Shown here in pieces: positions 1 through 7,417 of a stretch of DNA of 41,477 nucleotides. The notes under the pieces are model-generated. The model did not search any database. It was not told the DNA's origin and saw nothing but the letters and a program-made list of their open reading frames with translations. Origin of the DNA: Flavonifractor plautii ATCC 29863 (lineage in GTDB: Bacteria > Bacillota > Clostridia > Oscillospirales > Oscillospiraceae); NCBI RefSeq assembly GCF_000239295.1, contig NZ_JH417696.1:1-41477 (forward strand), in the 5' to 3' direction. Numbering within the stretch: position 1 is the stretch's first letter; every line of letters begins with the position of its first letter. Made by a program: the position numbers and the translations under genes.

Positions 1-129
1 TCAGATGTCCAATATGTATTGTAGTCCTACACGAGAAAAATGGTGGTACTCCACATCCTTTTGAATGTCATAGGCGCTTTGCGGTTTCTCCAATACAATA
101 CCAAGTATGACTAAATCAATCGACGACAT
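1..129 (-). pseudogene. PadR-family regulator, N-terminal fragment
   Basis: A short reading frame of 42 residues begins at ATG 129-127 with a good ribosome site (GGAGGTG, 5 nt spacing) and stops with TGA at 3-1. Its first ~28 residues closely match the start of the complete PadR protein at 1768 (shared pattern IDLVILG...SAYDIQK.VEY). The frame then departs from the family just before the recognition part of the winged helix. It is either frameshifted or truncated; the window edge prevents seeing whether the rest of the gene follows. It has its own promoter and palindromic operator, so it was probably an autoregulated paralogue of the other PadR gene. Confidence 0.6.
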
Positions 130-141
130 AACGACACCTCC

Positions 142-187
142 GACTTTTACTATTAACAATAGTACTATTGACAATAGTAAAAGTCAA
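142..187 (-). promoter_or_regulatory. Promoter and 44-bp palindromic operator of the PadR fragment
   Basis: On the minus strand a -35 TTGACT (187-182) and -10 TACTAT (164-159) are separated by 17 bp. A nested imperfect palindrome spans 142-185 and covers the -10: outer arms GACTTTTACTATT (142-154) and its exact complement (173-185), inner arm a perfect 14-bp palindrome CAATAGTACTATTG (157-170). This layout fits autorepression by a dimeric PadR-type regulator. The same structure could also act as a terminator for the MATE gene that ends at 198. Confidence 0.6.
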
Positions 188-197
188 GGGGCGTAAC

Positions 198-1574
198 TTA
201 CATTTCCGAATTGGACATAGCCCGTTCTTCAGCCCTGGACAGTTCCCGATGAAGGTGCAACGCCATAAAAATAGTGATGACTACGGAAATTACATCTGCG
301 ATGGGTTGGGCATACAAAATTCCGTTCATGCCCCATACCATAGGCAGCAACAAAATGACAGGGACAAAGCAGATACCTTGTCTGCACGCTCCTAAAAAGA
401 AGCCTGCCGCACCTTTTCCCAATGCTAGGAACAGCGAGGAATAAACCGTGTAGAAACCAAAAAGAATGAATGTGATCCCATTCGCAAACAGCGATTTTTG
501 ACCAGCTAAAATCATTTGAGTATCTCCATCGGTAAATTGAGAGATAATCTGTGTGGAAAAAATGGCCATCGCTAAGCCCACAACTAAGCAGAAACTTGTA
601 GACCAAATGATCGAGGTTTTGATTGCTTCGCGCAGGCGGTCAAACTTCTTTGCCCCATAGCTGAATCCGGCAATAGGCTGGAATCCTTTCAAAAATCCAA
701 AGACAACAAGTGTTCCCATAGAAGTAATTCGCGTGACTGCCCCCATGCCAGCAATGACCGAATCACCATAATCGCTGGCCGCACGGTTAATCAGTGTAAT
801 CGAAAGGCTTGTAAGTAACTGGAACACCAAAGTAGGAATACCAATTTTCAAGATTTCCGCCATCATTTGCCCAGTTGGAGAAAATGCTTTTACGCTGAAT
901 GAAAATGCGCTTCTTTTTCGCAGAACGTATGTAAGATAAACGAGTGTAGATACCATCTGTGAAATCGCGGTGGCGATTGCTGCACCAGCAACCCCCATGT
1001 CCAAAGCGTAAATGAAAAGCGGGTCCAATCCAATGTTCAATACGGCTCCCAGCAGCAAAGCGCACATGGTCGTCTTTGCGGCACCCTCGCTGCTTACAAT
1101 GTTGTTCATTGTTACATTAAACACGTTGAAAATACAGGAGAGCACATAAATTCTTGCGTATGTCAGGGCATACGGCATAATCGTTTCTGTTGCGCCCAAC
1201 ATCGCCAAAATTGGTTTGAGGGAAATCGTAGAAAACAGAATGATAATGGCGCCAATCAGAATACTGCTATATAGTGCGGTGCTTGCCACCCTATTAGCTG
1301 TATCTTTATCTCCGCGCCCCAGTAGTCTTGACAGATAGGATGCGGCTCCGTTACCGAACATAAGGCCCAAACCAACCACAACTTGTCCCAAGGGAAACAC
1401 GACGGAAATAGCACCCATTTGACTTTCGCCCAGACCGCCCACAAAATAGGCATCCACCAGATTATATAGGGCGTTGATTAACATCCCAATCATAATCGGT
1501 ACGCCGAGGGCCATCAGAGCTTTGGGGATAGGCGCACTGCCCAAAAGCTCAAGTTTGTTGTTGCGTTCACTCAT
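198..1574 (-). CDS. MATE-family multidrug/cation antiporter
   Basis: A 458-residue polytopic membrane protein with about 12 hydrophobic segments. The N-terminal half shows the family pattern (PIMIGMLINALYNLVDAYFVG, then a GNGAASYLSRLLGRGD stretch) and the second half the matching repeat (GMGAVTRI, PIAGFSYGAK). It is expected to export cationic drugs or metabolites using Na+ or H+ exchange; substrate cannot be read from sequence. The start is ATG at 1574 with AGGAGG about 11 nt upstream. It is divergent from the PadR gene at 1768, and both promoters overlap identical palindromes, so PadR most likely represses it. Codon use is AT-rich compared with the downstream chromosome. Confidence 0.93.
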   Translation of the reverse strand: MSERNNKLELLGSAPIPKALMALGVPIMIGMLINALYNLVDAYFVGGLGESQMGAISVVFPLGQVVVGLGLMFGNGAASYLSRLLGRGDKDTANRVASTALYSSILIGAIIILFSTISLKPILAMLGATETIMPYALTYARIYVLSCIFNVFNVTMNNIVSSEGAAKTTMCALLLGAVLNIGLDPLFIYALDMGVAGAAIATAISQMVSTLVYLTYVLRKRSAFSFSVKAFSPTGQMMAEILKIGIPTLVFQLLTSLSITLINRAASDYGDSVIAGMGAVTRITSMGTLVVFGFLKGFQPIAGFSYGAKKFDRLREAIKTSIIWSTSFCLVVGLAMAIFSTQIISQFTDGDTQMILAGQKSLFANGITFILFGFYTVYSSLFLALGKGAAGFFLGACRQGICFVPVILLLPMVWGMNGILYAQPIADVISVVITIFMALHLHRELSRAEERAMSNSEM

Positions 1575-1638
1575 TGTGGATACTTCCTCCTAAAAGAATA
1601 AATTACAGTAGTATAAAGTATAGTATACTGCAACGATT

Positions 1639-1667
1639 ATACTACTATAAATTATAGTAGTTGTCAA
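1639..1667 (-). promoter_or_regulatory. Promoter of the MATE gene with PadR-type operator
   Basis: A minus-strand -35 TTGACA (1667-1662) and -10 TAGTAT (1644-1639) are spaced 17 bp. The palindrome ACTATAA-A-TTATAGT (1644-1658) fills the spacer, placing a bound dimer over the polymerase site. A further set of ATACTATAC-like half sites lies at about 1606-1630, between the -10 and the start codon. Confidence 0.75.
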
Positions 1668-1684
1668 GGGAGTATCACCCACTC

Positions 1685-1723
1685 TTGACAAAGGCTATAA
1701 AATCCAATACTATAATTTATAGT
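1685..1723 (+). promoter_or_regulatory. Promoter of padR with operator
   Basis: A plus-strand -35 TTGACA (1685-1690) and -10 TACTAT (1708-1713) are spaced 17 bp. The perfect 15-bp palindrome ACTATAA-T-TTATAGT (1709-1723) overlaps the -10. It has the same half sites as the operator inside the divergent MATE promoter, which suggests one regulator controls both directions. Confidence 0.75.
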
Positions 1724-1767
1724 GCTACCATTCAAAATACGCACTGGAGTGGAAGGGAGTGATCCAC

Positions 1768-2289
1768 ATGGCTACCATTGATTTGATTGTTCTTGGAATG
1801 TTAAAAAAAGAGCCAATGAGCGCCTATGATATACAGAAATTGGTGGAATACAGGAACATCTCTAAATGGGTAAAAATCAGCACCCCATCTATCTATAAAA
1901 AGACAATTCAGTTAGAGGAAAAAGGGCTAATCCGGGGCGAAGTAGTCAAAGAAGGCAAGATGCCGGAAAAGGCAGTTTACTCTCTGACCGAGGCTGGAGA
2001 ATCCGAATTTCAACGGCTCATGTTTGAAATCTCTTCAAAGCCAATTAATATTTTCTTGGACTTCAACGCTGTAATTGTAAATCTGGATTCTTTACCGTAT
2101 GAAAAGCAACGTGCATGCGTTGCAGAGATTCAGGAAAACATTAATACTTTGAAAGCCTACCTGGAAGAAAATATAAAAGAAAAGGAATGCGAACCTAGTA
2201 TTCCGGCAACGGGTATGGCCGTATTGCGTCAGCAGTATATATTGGCAGAAGCAATCCAGACATGGATCAATTCTTTGGATCTTGTTTAA
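1768..2289 (+). CDS. PadR-family transcriptional regulator
   Basis: A 173-residue protein with an N-terminal PadR winged helix (about residues 5-80: IDLIVLGML..EPMSAYDIQK, then STPSIYKKTIQLEEKGLI) and a C-terminal helical effector/dimer domain (about 95-170), the size of the vir-type PadR subgroup. The ATG at 1768 is preferred over an in-frame GTG at 1759 because the purine-rich site at 1751-1759 then has 8-nt spacing and the N-terminus aligns with the paralogue fragment at 129. PadR proteins typically repress a neighbouring efflux gene and release it on binding a drug-like ligand. The divergent MATE gene with matching operators fits this exactly. The ligand is unknown. Confidence 0.92.
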   Translation: MATIDLIVLGMLKKEPMSAYDIQKLVEYRNISKWVKISTPSIYKKTIQLEEKGLIRGEVVKEGKMPEKAVYSLTEAGESEFQRLMFEISSKPINIFLDFNAVIVNLDSLPYEKQRACVAEIQENINTLKAYLEENIKEKECEPSIPATGMAVLRQQYILAEAIQTWINSLDLV

Positions 2290-2309
2290 TCAAATCAAAA
2301 TAACTAAAA

Positions 2310-2350
2310 CAGCCAGTAACCTGCGGAGCAAACTAGCAGGCTACTGGCTG
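2310..2350. terminator. Hairpin terminator after padR
   Basis: Fifteen-base arms 2310-2324 and 2336-2350 pair with one G-U, with an 11-nt loop, flanked outside by complementary AAATCAAA and TTTGATTT tracts. It lies about 20 nt after the padR stop. Confidence 0.75.
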
Positions 2351-2459
2351 CTTTGATTTAAAAATACTTTTTTCCACCTCTTTAGCGGGTAGATTCCGTC
2401 CTTTCCAGCGTAATATTGGCGAAGCAAAAAACAAGGGTTTAGGAAGCTCCCAACAAGCA

Positions 2460-2499
2460 AAAATCTCCGCTCCGGCAACAGGCCGGAAACGGAGATTTT
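2460..2499 (+). terminator. Terminator-like hairpin before the tnpW remnant
   Basis: AAAATCTCCG (2460-2469) pairs with CGGAGATTTT (2490-2499), with an inner CCGG..CCGG helix. No intact gene precedes it on the plus strand after padR, so it probably belongs to a gene lost from the element. Between 2351 and 2459 I see nothing recognisable. Confidence 0.5.
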
Positions 2500-2501
2500 G
2501 C

Positions 2502-2521
2502 GGAAGTGTGGCCACACTTCC
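2502..2521. repeat. Perfect 20-bp palindrome in the mobile region
   Basis: GGAAGTGTGGCCACACTTCC is fully self-complementary and lies directly after the hairpin at 2460-2499. It could be a protein-binding site or a cruciform. There is no T tract, so it is not a standard terminator. Confidence 0.6.
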
Positions 2522-2565
2522 TATGCTTGCTCTGTTGTGGCTTCCCCGGAAAGGAAGGGAACGGA

Positions 2566-2823
2566 ATGGGACGAAAATGAAGGCCAAAAGAGAGCGATTA
2601 TTTACCAAAACGGGGAAATCCGCTGCAAGAAACCGTCTGTTATAGGCTCGGTGGGACGGTCTATGAAGTACACACCTCCTGCGGCGGAACGGAGCCGCTT
2701 TATGACAAGATGGTGCGCCTTATTCGTGCGGAAGCCGTTGCCGCATCTGCTGACAAAGAGGAGAAAACGCAGTATAATAAAGACAGCAACCTGTTTGTCG
2801 GGCGTTCATTACAGGAGGAATGA
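2566..2823 (+). pseudogene. tnpW: TnpW-like small transposon protein, interrupted by an in-frame stop
   Basis: Starting at ATG 2566 (AAGGAAGGG just upstream) the frame reads four codons, hits TGA at 2578-2580, then stays open for 80 codons to TGA 2821-2823, four bases before the recombinase start. The open part contains YRLGGTVYEV...GTEPLYDKMVRLIRAEA, the pattern of the short TnpW-type proteins (IG.T.Y.V....T..DK..RLI) encoded beside serine recombinases in Firmicute transposons. The role of TnpW is not established. The early stop suggests a nonsense mutation, although re-initiation at a non-ATG codon cannot be excluded. Confidence 0.55.
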
Positions 2824-2826
2824 ACC

Positions 2827-4479
2827 ATGACAGCAAACACCAATTATCCCGACAACATTACCGCTTTATACGCCCGCCTGTCCCAAGAGGACGCGCTGGA
2901 CGGCGAGAGCAACAGCATAGCCAATCAAAAGAAAATCCTTATGAAGTTCGCAACCGATAGCGGTTTTCCCAATCCCACCTTTTTCATCGACGACGGTGTT
3001 TCCGGGGTGACGTTTGACCGTCCGGGATGGAATGAGATGATCCGGCTTGCCGAAGCAGGAAAGATCAGAACCGTTATTGTCAAGGATATGTCCCGTATGG
3101 GGCGGGACTATCTGAAAGTGGGCTACTATACCGAGAGTTTCTTTGCCGAGCGCGATATTCGGTATATCGCCATCAATGACGGCGTGGACAGCGACAAGGG
3201 GGACAATGATTTTACCCCGTTCCGTAATCTGTTCAACGACTTCTACGCGCGCGATACCAGCAAGAAAATCCGGGCTGTTATGCGAGCCAAAGGAAACGCC
3301 GGGGAACACCTCTGCACCAATCCGCCCTACGGGTATCAGAAAGACCTGGCAGACAAAAAGAAGTGGATTGTGGACGAGGAAGCCGCCGAGATTGTCAAAC
3401 GGATTTTTGACCTGTGCATTTCAGGGAAAGGCCCCATGCAGATTGCCAAGCTGCTGACCGCCCAACACGTCCTGACGGTTAAAGCTCACTACGCCCAACG
3501 GGACGGAAAGCCGCTGCCGGAGAAGCCGTACCAATGGAGCCCGAAGTCTGTTGCGGGAATCTTGGAGCGGCCAGAGTACACCGGCTGTACGGTAAATTTC
3601 AAGACTTATTCCAAGTCCCACAAGCTGAAAAAGCGGCTGCATAACGCCCCGGAGAACCAGCGAATTTTCCCCAATACCCAGCCCGCCATTATCGAAGAAC
3701 AAGTCTTTGCACGGGTACGGGAGCTGCGGGAGAACAAACGCCGCCCGGCCAAGCAAGCCGAACGGCAAGGGTTGTTTTCCGGCCTGCTGTACTGCGCCGA
3801 CTGTGGAAGCAAGCTGCATTTCGCCACCGGCAAAAACATGACACCGCAGCAAGACTGCTATCGTTGCTCCCGGTATAAGAGTAATACGGGTGATTGTACC
3901 ATGCACTTTATCCGGGAAGAAACGCTGAAACTGTTTGTGTTGCAGCGGATTTTCGATGTGACGGCACTGTTCTTTGACGATGCCATGGCATTTGGGGAAG
4001 CCGCGAAAAAGCAACGGTTCCAAGAAGCCGAAAAAGAGGCCAAGAAGCGCAGGCGCGAAATCGCCCAAGCGGAAAAGCGTATTGGCGAACTTGACCGGAT
4101 TTTCAAACGCATTTATGAGGACGACATCAGCGGTACGATCAGCCATGAACGGTTCTTGAAACTCTCCGCCGACTATGAGGCAGAACAAAAAGAACTGACG
4201 GAGCAGGTCAAGGCATGGCGGGACGCAGTAGAAACCTTTGAACAGGATCAAGCCGATTTTGCCAGCTTTGCAGCCATTGTGCGAAAATATGTGGGCATCC
4301 GGGAACTGACGCCCACCATCGTCAATGAGTTTGTAAAGAAGATCATCGTCCATGCGCCGGACAAGTCCAGCGGCCATCGCAGGCAGAAGATCGAACTGGT
4401 CTGGAACTTCATTGGAGAAGTCAACCTGCCGGGTGCCGCTCAGACCGTGGAACGGCAAAGAAAAGGCAGGACGGCATGA
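2827..4479 (+). CDS. Large serine recombinase (TnpX-like transposase/integrase)
   Basis: A 550-residue large serine recombinase that cuts and rejoins DNA at the ends of its element through a covalent serine intermediate. The resolvase domain covers about 10-155, with the nucleophile in LYARLSQED (Ser19, Arg17) and the DMSRMGRD block (Arg90, Arg93). A recombinase DNA-binding domain follows (about 165-290). A zinc ribbon has Cys323/Cys326 and Cys347/Cys357, and a charged coiled coil (about 390-470) precedes a short C-terminal domain ending in basic residues. A strong AGGAGG precedes the ATG. Its length and the upstream tnpW remnant point to the Tn4451/TnpX group. No resolvase key residue appears missing, so it may be active. 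Confidence 0.95.
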   Translation: MTANTNYPDNITALYARLSQEDALDGESNSIANQKKILMKFATDSGFPNPTFFIDDGVSGVTFDRPGWNEMIRLAEAGKIRTVIVKDMSRMGRDYLKVGYYTESFFAERDIRYIAINDGVDSDKGDNDFTPFRNLFNDFYARDTSKKIRAVMRAKGNAGEHLCTNPPYGYQKDLADKKKWIVDEEAAEIVKRIFDLCISGKGPMQIAKLLTAQHVLTVKAHYAQRDGKPLPEKPYQWSPKSVAGILERPEYTGCTVNFKTYSKSHKLKKRLHNAPENQRIFPNTQPAIIEEQVFARVRELRENKRRPAKQAERQGLFSGLLYCADCGSKLHFATGKNMTPQQDCYRCSRYKSNTGDCTMHFIREETLKLFVLQRIFDVTALFFDDAMAFGEAAKKQRFQEAEKEAKKRRREIAQAEKRIGELDRIFKRIYEDDISGTISHERFLKLSADYEAEQKELTEQVKAWRDAVETFEQDQADFASFAAIVRKYVGIRELTPTIVNEFVKKIIVHAPDKSSGHRRQKIELVWNFIGEVNLPGAAQTVERQRKGRTA

Positions 4480-4551
4480 CTTTTCAGCCATGCCGCTCTG
4501 CGACAATTAAATTACTTCCTTATGGGGGCGCACCTTTGCGCAGGCCGCTTT

Positions 4552-5184
4552 TTATCGCCCTTCCAGCCAGCCCTTGAACTGCTCCAGCAGCTCCACGGCC
4601 TTGAACTTCACCACGTAGCCCTCGTCCTCCCCGGTCATCAGGGAGACCTGGTTCTCCGTCAGCCCGGCCTCCAGGGCGGTTTCCTGCGTGGTCTCGCTGA
4701 CGGAGCCCAGGCATAGGGGCGGGAACACCACGCACCACCAGTTCTGCCCGCCCCCCGCGCCGATCTCGATGCGCAGGGCGGTGTACGCCCCTGCCGGGAG
4801 GGCGAAGTCGGTATAGGTCTTGGTGGGGAACCAGTAGTCGTGCACCAGTGAGGCGGTCACCGGATAGGAATAGCCCGCCTCCCCCACCACCTCCGCCCCG
4901 GCGGCGGCCAGGTCGTACAGGTGGGCGCGGAGGAGCTCCTCTGTCTCCGCCCGGCCGGCTCCGGGAACAAACAGCTCCTCCGCCTCAGCCAGAATCCGGT
5001 CCCGCACCCGGAGCTTGAGGGCCTGGTCGGCCTCGGAATCCGAGTTGGCCAGCACGTGCAGGCGGATCACCTGGTCGGACAGGGCCGCCTGGGCCCCGTC
5101 CAGCCACACCCCCAGCAGAGCCGCGCAGGCCACCCCCAGCAGCAGCGCCAGCTCCCAGCGGCGCAGGGTCTTGGATTGCTTCAT
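4552..5184 (-). CDS. spoIIR: Stage II sporulation protein R (SpoIIR)
   Basis: A 210-residue secreted signalling protein. In Bacillus the forespore makes SpoIIR, which activates the mother-cell protease SpoIIGA so that pro-sigmaE is processed. The N-terminus has a membrane/signal segment (about 12-34). The conserved IRLHVLANSDS block sits at 40-50, and YWFPTKTY, LPAGAYTALRI and NWWCVVFPPLC follow in order (about 117-158), all family hallmarks. It is the nearest chromosomal gene to the mobile element, whose recombinase ends 72 bp past the spoIIR stop. The gene is complete, so the insertion did not disrupt it. The start region has a hairpin and a sigmaF-like promoter. Confidence 0.94.
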   Translation of the reverse strand: MKQSKTLRRWELALLLGVACAALLGVWLDGAQAALSDQVIRLHVLANSDSEADQALKLRVRDRILAEAEELFVPGAGRAETEELLRAHLYDLAAAGAEVVGEAGYSYPVTASLVHDYWFPTKTYTDFALPAGAYTALRIEIGAGGGQNWWCVVFPPLCLGSVSETTQETALEAGLTENQVSLMTGEDEGYVVKFKAVELLEQFKGWLEGR

Positions 5185-5188
5185 AAAA

Positions 5189-5231
5189 CATCACCGTCCA
5201 CTATGTAGTGCCTACATTGTGGACGGTGATG
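5189..5231 (-). promoter_or_regulatory. Hairpin occluding the spoIIR ribosome-binding site
   Basis: Arms CATCACCGTCCAC (5189-5201) and its exact complement (5219-5231) are extended by ATGTAG/CTACAT (5203-5208, 5212-5217) with a 3-nt loop. The arm nearest spoIIR contains GGACGGTGATG, the only plausible ribosome site, ending 4 nt before the ATG. If the whole element is in the mRNA, translation would be restrained. Confidence 0.6.
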
Positions 5232-5244
5232 CCGGTTTCTATAC
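5216..5244 (-). promoter_or_regulatory. Possible sigmaF-type promoter of spoIIR
   Basis: On the minus strand GTATA (5244-5240), overlapping the ispE stop codon, is followed after 15 bp by GTCCACAAT (5224-5216). This resembles the forespore sigmaF pattern (GYATA, 15-16 bp, GGnnAnAnT) with one mismatch in the -10. spoIIR is a known sigmaF-dependent gene in Bacillus. A start near 5208 would leave only one arm of the hairpin in the transcript. Confidence 0.4.
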
Positions 5245-6111
5245 CATTTTTTCCAGGCTGCGGGCCAAAAATGTATCCCGGTAGCTCTCCTGGAGCAGCT
5301 CATAGGCCCGGCGGGCGGCCTCCTCCCGGTCGAACAGGCCGAAGACGGTGGAGCCGGTGCCGCTCATAGAGGCCCCCAGGGCCCCCTGCTGAACGAGGGC
5401 GTTCTTGATGCGCTGCACCTCTGCGCCCCGCCGCTCGGGGAGCACATCCTCAAACACGTTATACATGCGCCGGGCCACTCCGGCCAGATCCCCCGCCGCC
5501 AGGGCGGCCAGCAGACCGGCGGTGTCCGGGCGGCGGCGGATGCGGCAGCCGTCCAGCCTGGCGAAGAGCTCCGGCGTGGGCACCGAGAAGGCGGGCTTGC
5601 ACAGCACCACATGGCAGTCGGGCAGGGCGGGCAGAGTGGTGAGCACCTCCCCCCGCCCCTCGGCCAGGGCGGTGCCGCCCCGGACGCAGTAGGGCACGTC
5701 GGAGCCCACCCGGGCCCCGATGGCCTCCAGCCGCTCCGGCGGGAGGCCCAGCCCCAGCAGGCGGTTGAGCCCCCGCAGGACGGCAGCGGCGTCGGCGCTG
5801 CCCCCCGCCAGCCCGGCGCACACCGGGATGGACTTGTCCAGCTCAATGGACAGCCCGCCGCAGTCCGCCCCCGTCTCCGCGCACAGGCGCAGGGCGGCGG
5901 CCGCCGCCAGGTTGCGCTCGTCGGCGGGCAGGAAGCCCAGGCTGCTGCGCATGGACAGGGGCTTTCCCGTGCCGGTCTCCAGGCGGAGGGCGTCGCTGAG
6001 GGTCACGGTCTGCATGACCATGCGCATCTCGTGGTAACCGTCGCTCCGCCGGTCCAGCACGTCGAGAGAGAGATTCAGCTTGGCGTAGGCCCTTGTTTCC
6101 AGAACGGGCAT
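5239..6111 (-). CDS. ispE: 4-diphosphocytidyl-2-C-methyl-D-erythritol kinase
   Basis: A 290-residue GHMP kinase that phosphorylates CDP-methylerythritol at the 2-position in the methylerythritol phosphate route to isoprenoids. The N-terminal YAKLNLSLDVL block (9-19), the ATP-binding PVCAGLAGGSADAA loop (96-109), the GSDVPY motif with Asp138 and the late GASMSGTGSTVFG segment are all present. Length is normal. GGGGGTG 5 nt before the ATG supports the start. It is 12 bp downstream of the DUF1015 gene and probably cotranscribed with it. ispE beside spoIIR is a familiar order in clostridial genomes. Confidence 0.96.
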   Translation of the reverse strand: MPVLETRAYAKLNLSLDVLDRRSDGYHEMRMVMQTVTLSDALRLETGTGKPLSMRSSLGFLPADERNLAAAAALRLCAETGADCGGLSIELDKSIPVCAGLAGGSADAAAVLRGLNRLLGLGLPPERLEAIGARVGSDVPYCVRGGTALAEGRGEVLTTLPALPDCHVVLCKPAFSVPTPELFARLDGCRIRRRPDTAGLLAALAAGDLAGVARRMYNVFEDVLPERRGAEVQRIKNALVQQGALGASMSGTGSTVFGLFDREEAARRAYELLQESYRDTFLARSLEKMV

Positions 6112-6123
6112 CGGGTCACCCCC

Positions 6124-7404
6124 TTATCGGATCTTGCGCGCCTCCAGGTAAAAGCGCTTGTCGTGGGCCTCCCCCATGGAGAAGGTCTTGCGGGGGAGCA
6201 CCCCGTCCCGGATGACGGTGGGAAAGAGCTGCTCCTTGCCCATGGCGGGCAGCAGGAAGGCGATATTGCCGGGGCGGGCGGCCAGATCCCGGGCCACATC
6301 CGCGCCGTGGATGTAGTCGATGCTCCCCCCGTGCTCCTTCACGTAGGCGTCCAGGAAGGGCTGGAGGGTGCCCACCTCCAACTGGGCCTCCGGGCGGGGC
6401 ACAGTGACCGCGCCCTTCCCCCCGGCATGGGAGAAGCGGAGCACATGGCCGTCCCCCTCCCCCCGGTATGCGCCTGGGAGGGCGGAGAGCAGCTCCTCCA
6501 CCACCCGCTCCGGCTCCACGCCGAAGACCACCCGGTGGATGGGCTCGAACTCCAGGGAGGCGTCGTGGAGGTTGACCAGCTCGCACAGGGCGTACCGGGC
6601 GGGCAGGCTGTCCCACTGCTCCCTGGGGGTGAGCTTCTTCTGCCGCTCATAGCACTCCTTGGCGGTGGCCAGGGAGTGGTTGCCGTCTCCTACGGCGAAG
6701 AGGAGCACCGGCTTGTCCTCCACGCCGTAGCGGGCGCGGAAGGCCGCCGGATCGGCCAGCTTCCGGAGGGCGGCGGCCACCAGGGCCATGCTCTCCCCGT
6801 CCAGCCGCCAGCCGGCGATGTGGCCGCCCCGCTCCATGAGGTCGAAGTCGTACACCTTTTCCATCTGATCCTTGCGGGCGGAGAGGGGCTCAAGCACCGT
6901 CTTTTCCGGGTCGTCGGCCAGCAGCATCACGTGGGGCAGCTCCAGGGGGGCGTTCTTGCGCACCGCCACCCGGGGCGGAATGCGGGCCATGACGGTGCCC
7001 TCGGTGGCCCGCACCTGGGCCTCCGCGCCGGGCTCGTAGTCGTACTGCTCCAGATCCACCATGCCCACCAGGCCCCGGCGCAGGCGCAGGTTGTCCAGCC
7101 GCCGCTCCACATAGATCAGGCTGGCGGGCAGGGTGCAGAACCGCTCCTCCCGCAGGTAGCGGGTCATGGTGTTGTTGACCTCCATGATGTCGGTCTCCAC
7201 GCTTGGGCCGTCCAGGCAGCTCTCGGGCAGGATCAGGCGCAGGGTGGATGGGGCGGAGCCCACCAGCTCCTCCACCTCCTGCCAGTACTCCGGCTGGGAG
7301 GTGTACTGGTCGCAGGCCACCACCGACCACTTGGTGTAATCACAGTTCTGGGGCAGGAGGATGTCCGCCGGGCGGAAGGCCAGGCCGTCAAACGGGTCGC
7401 GCAT
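6124..7404 (-). CDS. DUF1015 family protein, possible amino-acid kinase
   Basis: A 426-residue cytoplasmic DUF1015 (COG4198) protein. The start is set at ATG 7404 (MRDPFDGLAFRPADILLP, GGAGG upstream) rather than an in-frame codon inside thrH. Visible family features are VVACDQYTSQPEYW near the N-terminus, DLEQYDYEPG, and VGDGNHSLATAK in the second half. The last resembles the DGHHR-type loop of ParB/Srx-fold serine kinases, so a nucleotide-dependent role on serine or phosphoserine is a hypothesis only. DUF1015 genes are often near serA/serC; here the neighbour is thrH, whose family acts on phosphoserine and homoserine. The family function should be treated as unproven. Confidence 0.85.
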   Translation of the reverse strand: MRDPFDGLAFRPADILLPQNCDYTKWSVVACDQYTSQPEYWQEVEELVGSAPSTLRLILPESCLDGPSVETDIMEVNNTMTRYLREERFCTLPASLIYVERRLDNLRLRRGLVGMVDLEQYDYEPGAEAQVRATEGTVMARIPPRVAVRKNAPLELPHVMLLADDPEKTVLEPLSARKDQMEKVYDFDLMERGGHIAGWRLDGESMALVAAALRKLADPAAFRARYGVEDKPVLLFAVGDGNHSLATAKECYERQKKLTPREQWDSLPARYALCELVNLHDASLEFEPIHRVVFGVEPERVVEELLSALPGAYRGEGDGHVLRFSHAGGKGAVTVPRPEAQLEVGTLQPFLDAYVKEHGGSIDYIHGADVARDLAARPGNIAFLLPAMGKEQLFPTVIRDGVLPRKTFSMGEAHDKRFYLEARKIR

Positions 7405-7417
7405 ACGTCCGCCCTCC

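Larger units (their letters stand above)
1..4500. mobile_element. Right-hand part of a foreign mobile element (boundaries approximate)
   Basis: The first ~4.5 kb is clearly poorer in G+C than the rest of the window and uses A/T-ending codons freely, most strongly before about 2450. It contains an efflux cargo module (PadR/MATE), a broken tnpW-like gene and a large serine recombinase as the last gene before chromosomal spoIIR. Large serine recombinases of the Tn4451/TnpX type usually sit at one end of their element, so the right junction is inferred to lie between the recombinase stop at 4479 and the spoIIR stop at 4552. The left end is outside the window, and no attachment core could be identified. 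PadR/MATE and the recombinase may have different origins. Confidence 0.55.

Noticed and set aside
4480-4551. Inverted-repeat end of an insertion sequence
   Set aside because: No matching inverted repeat or target duplication could be paired with another position in the window; serine-recombinase elements need not have them.
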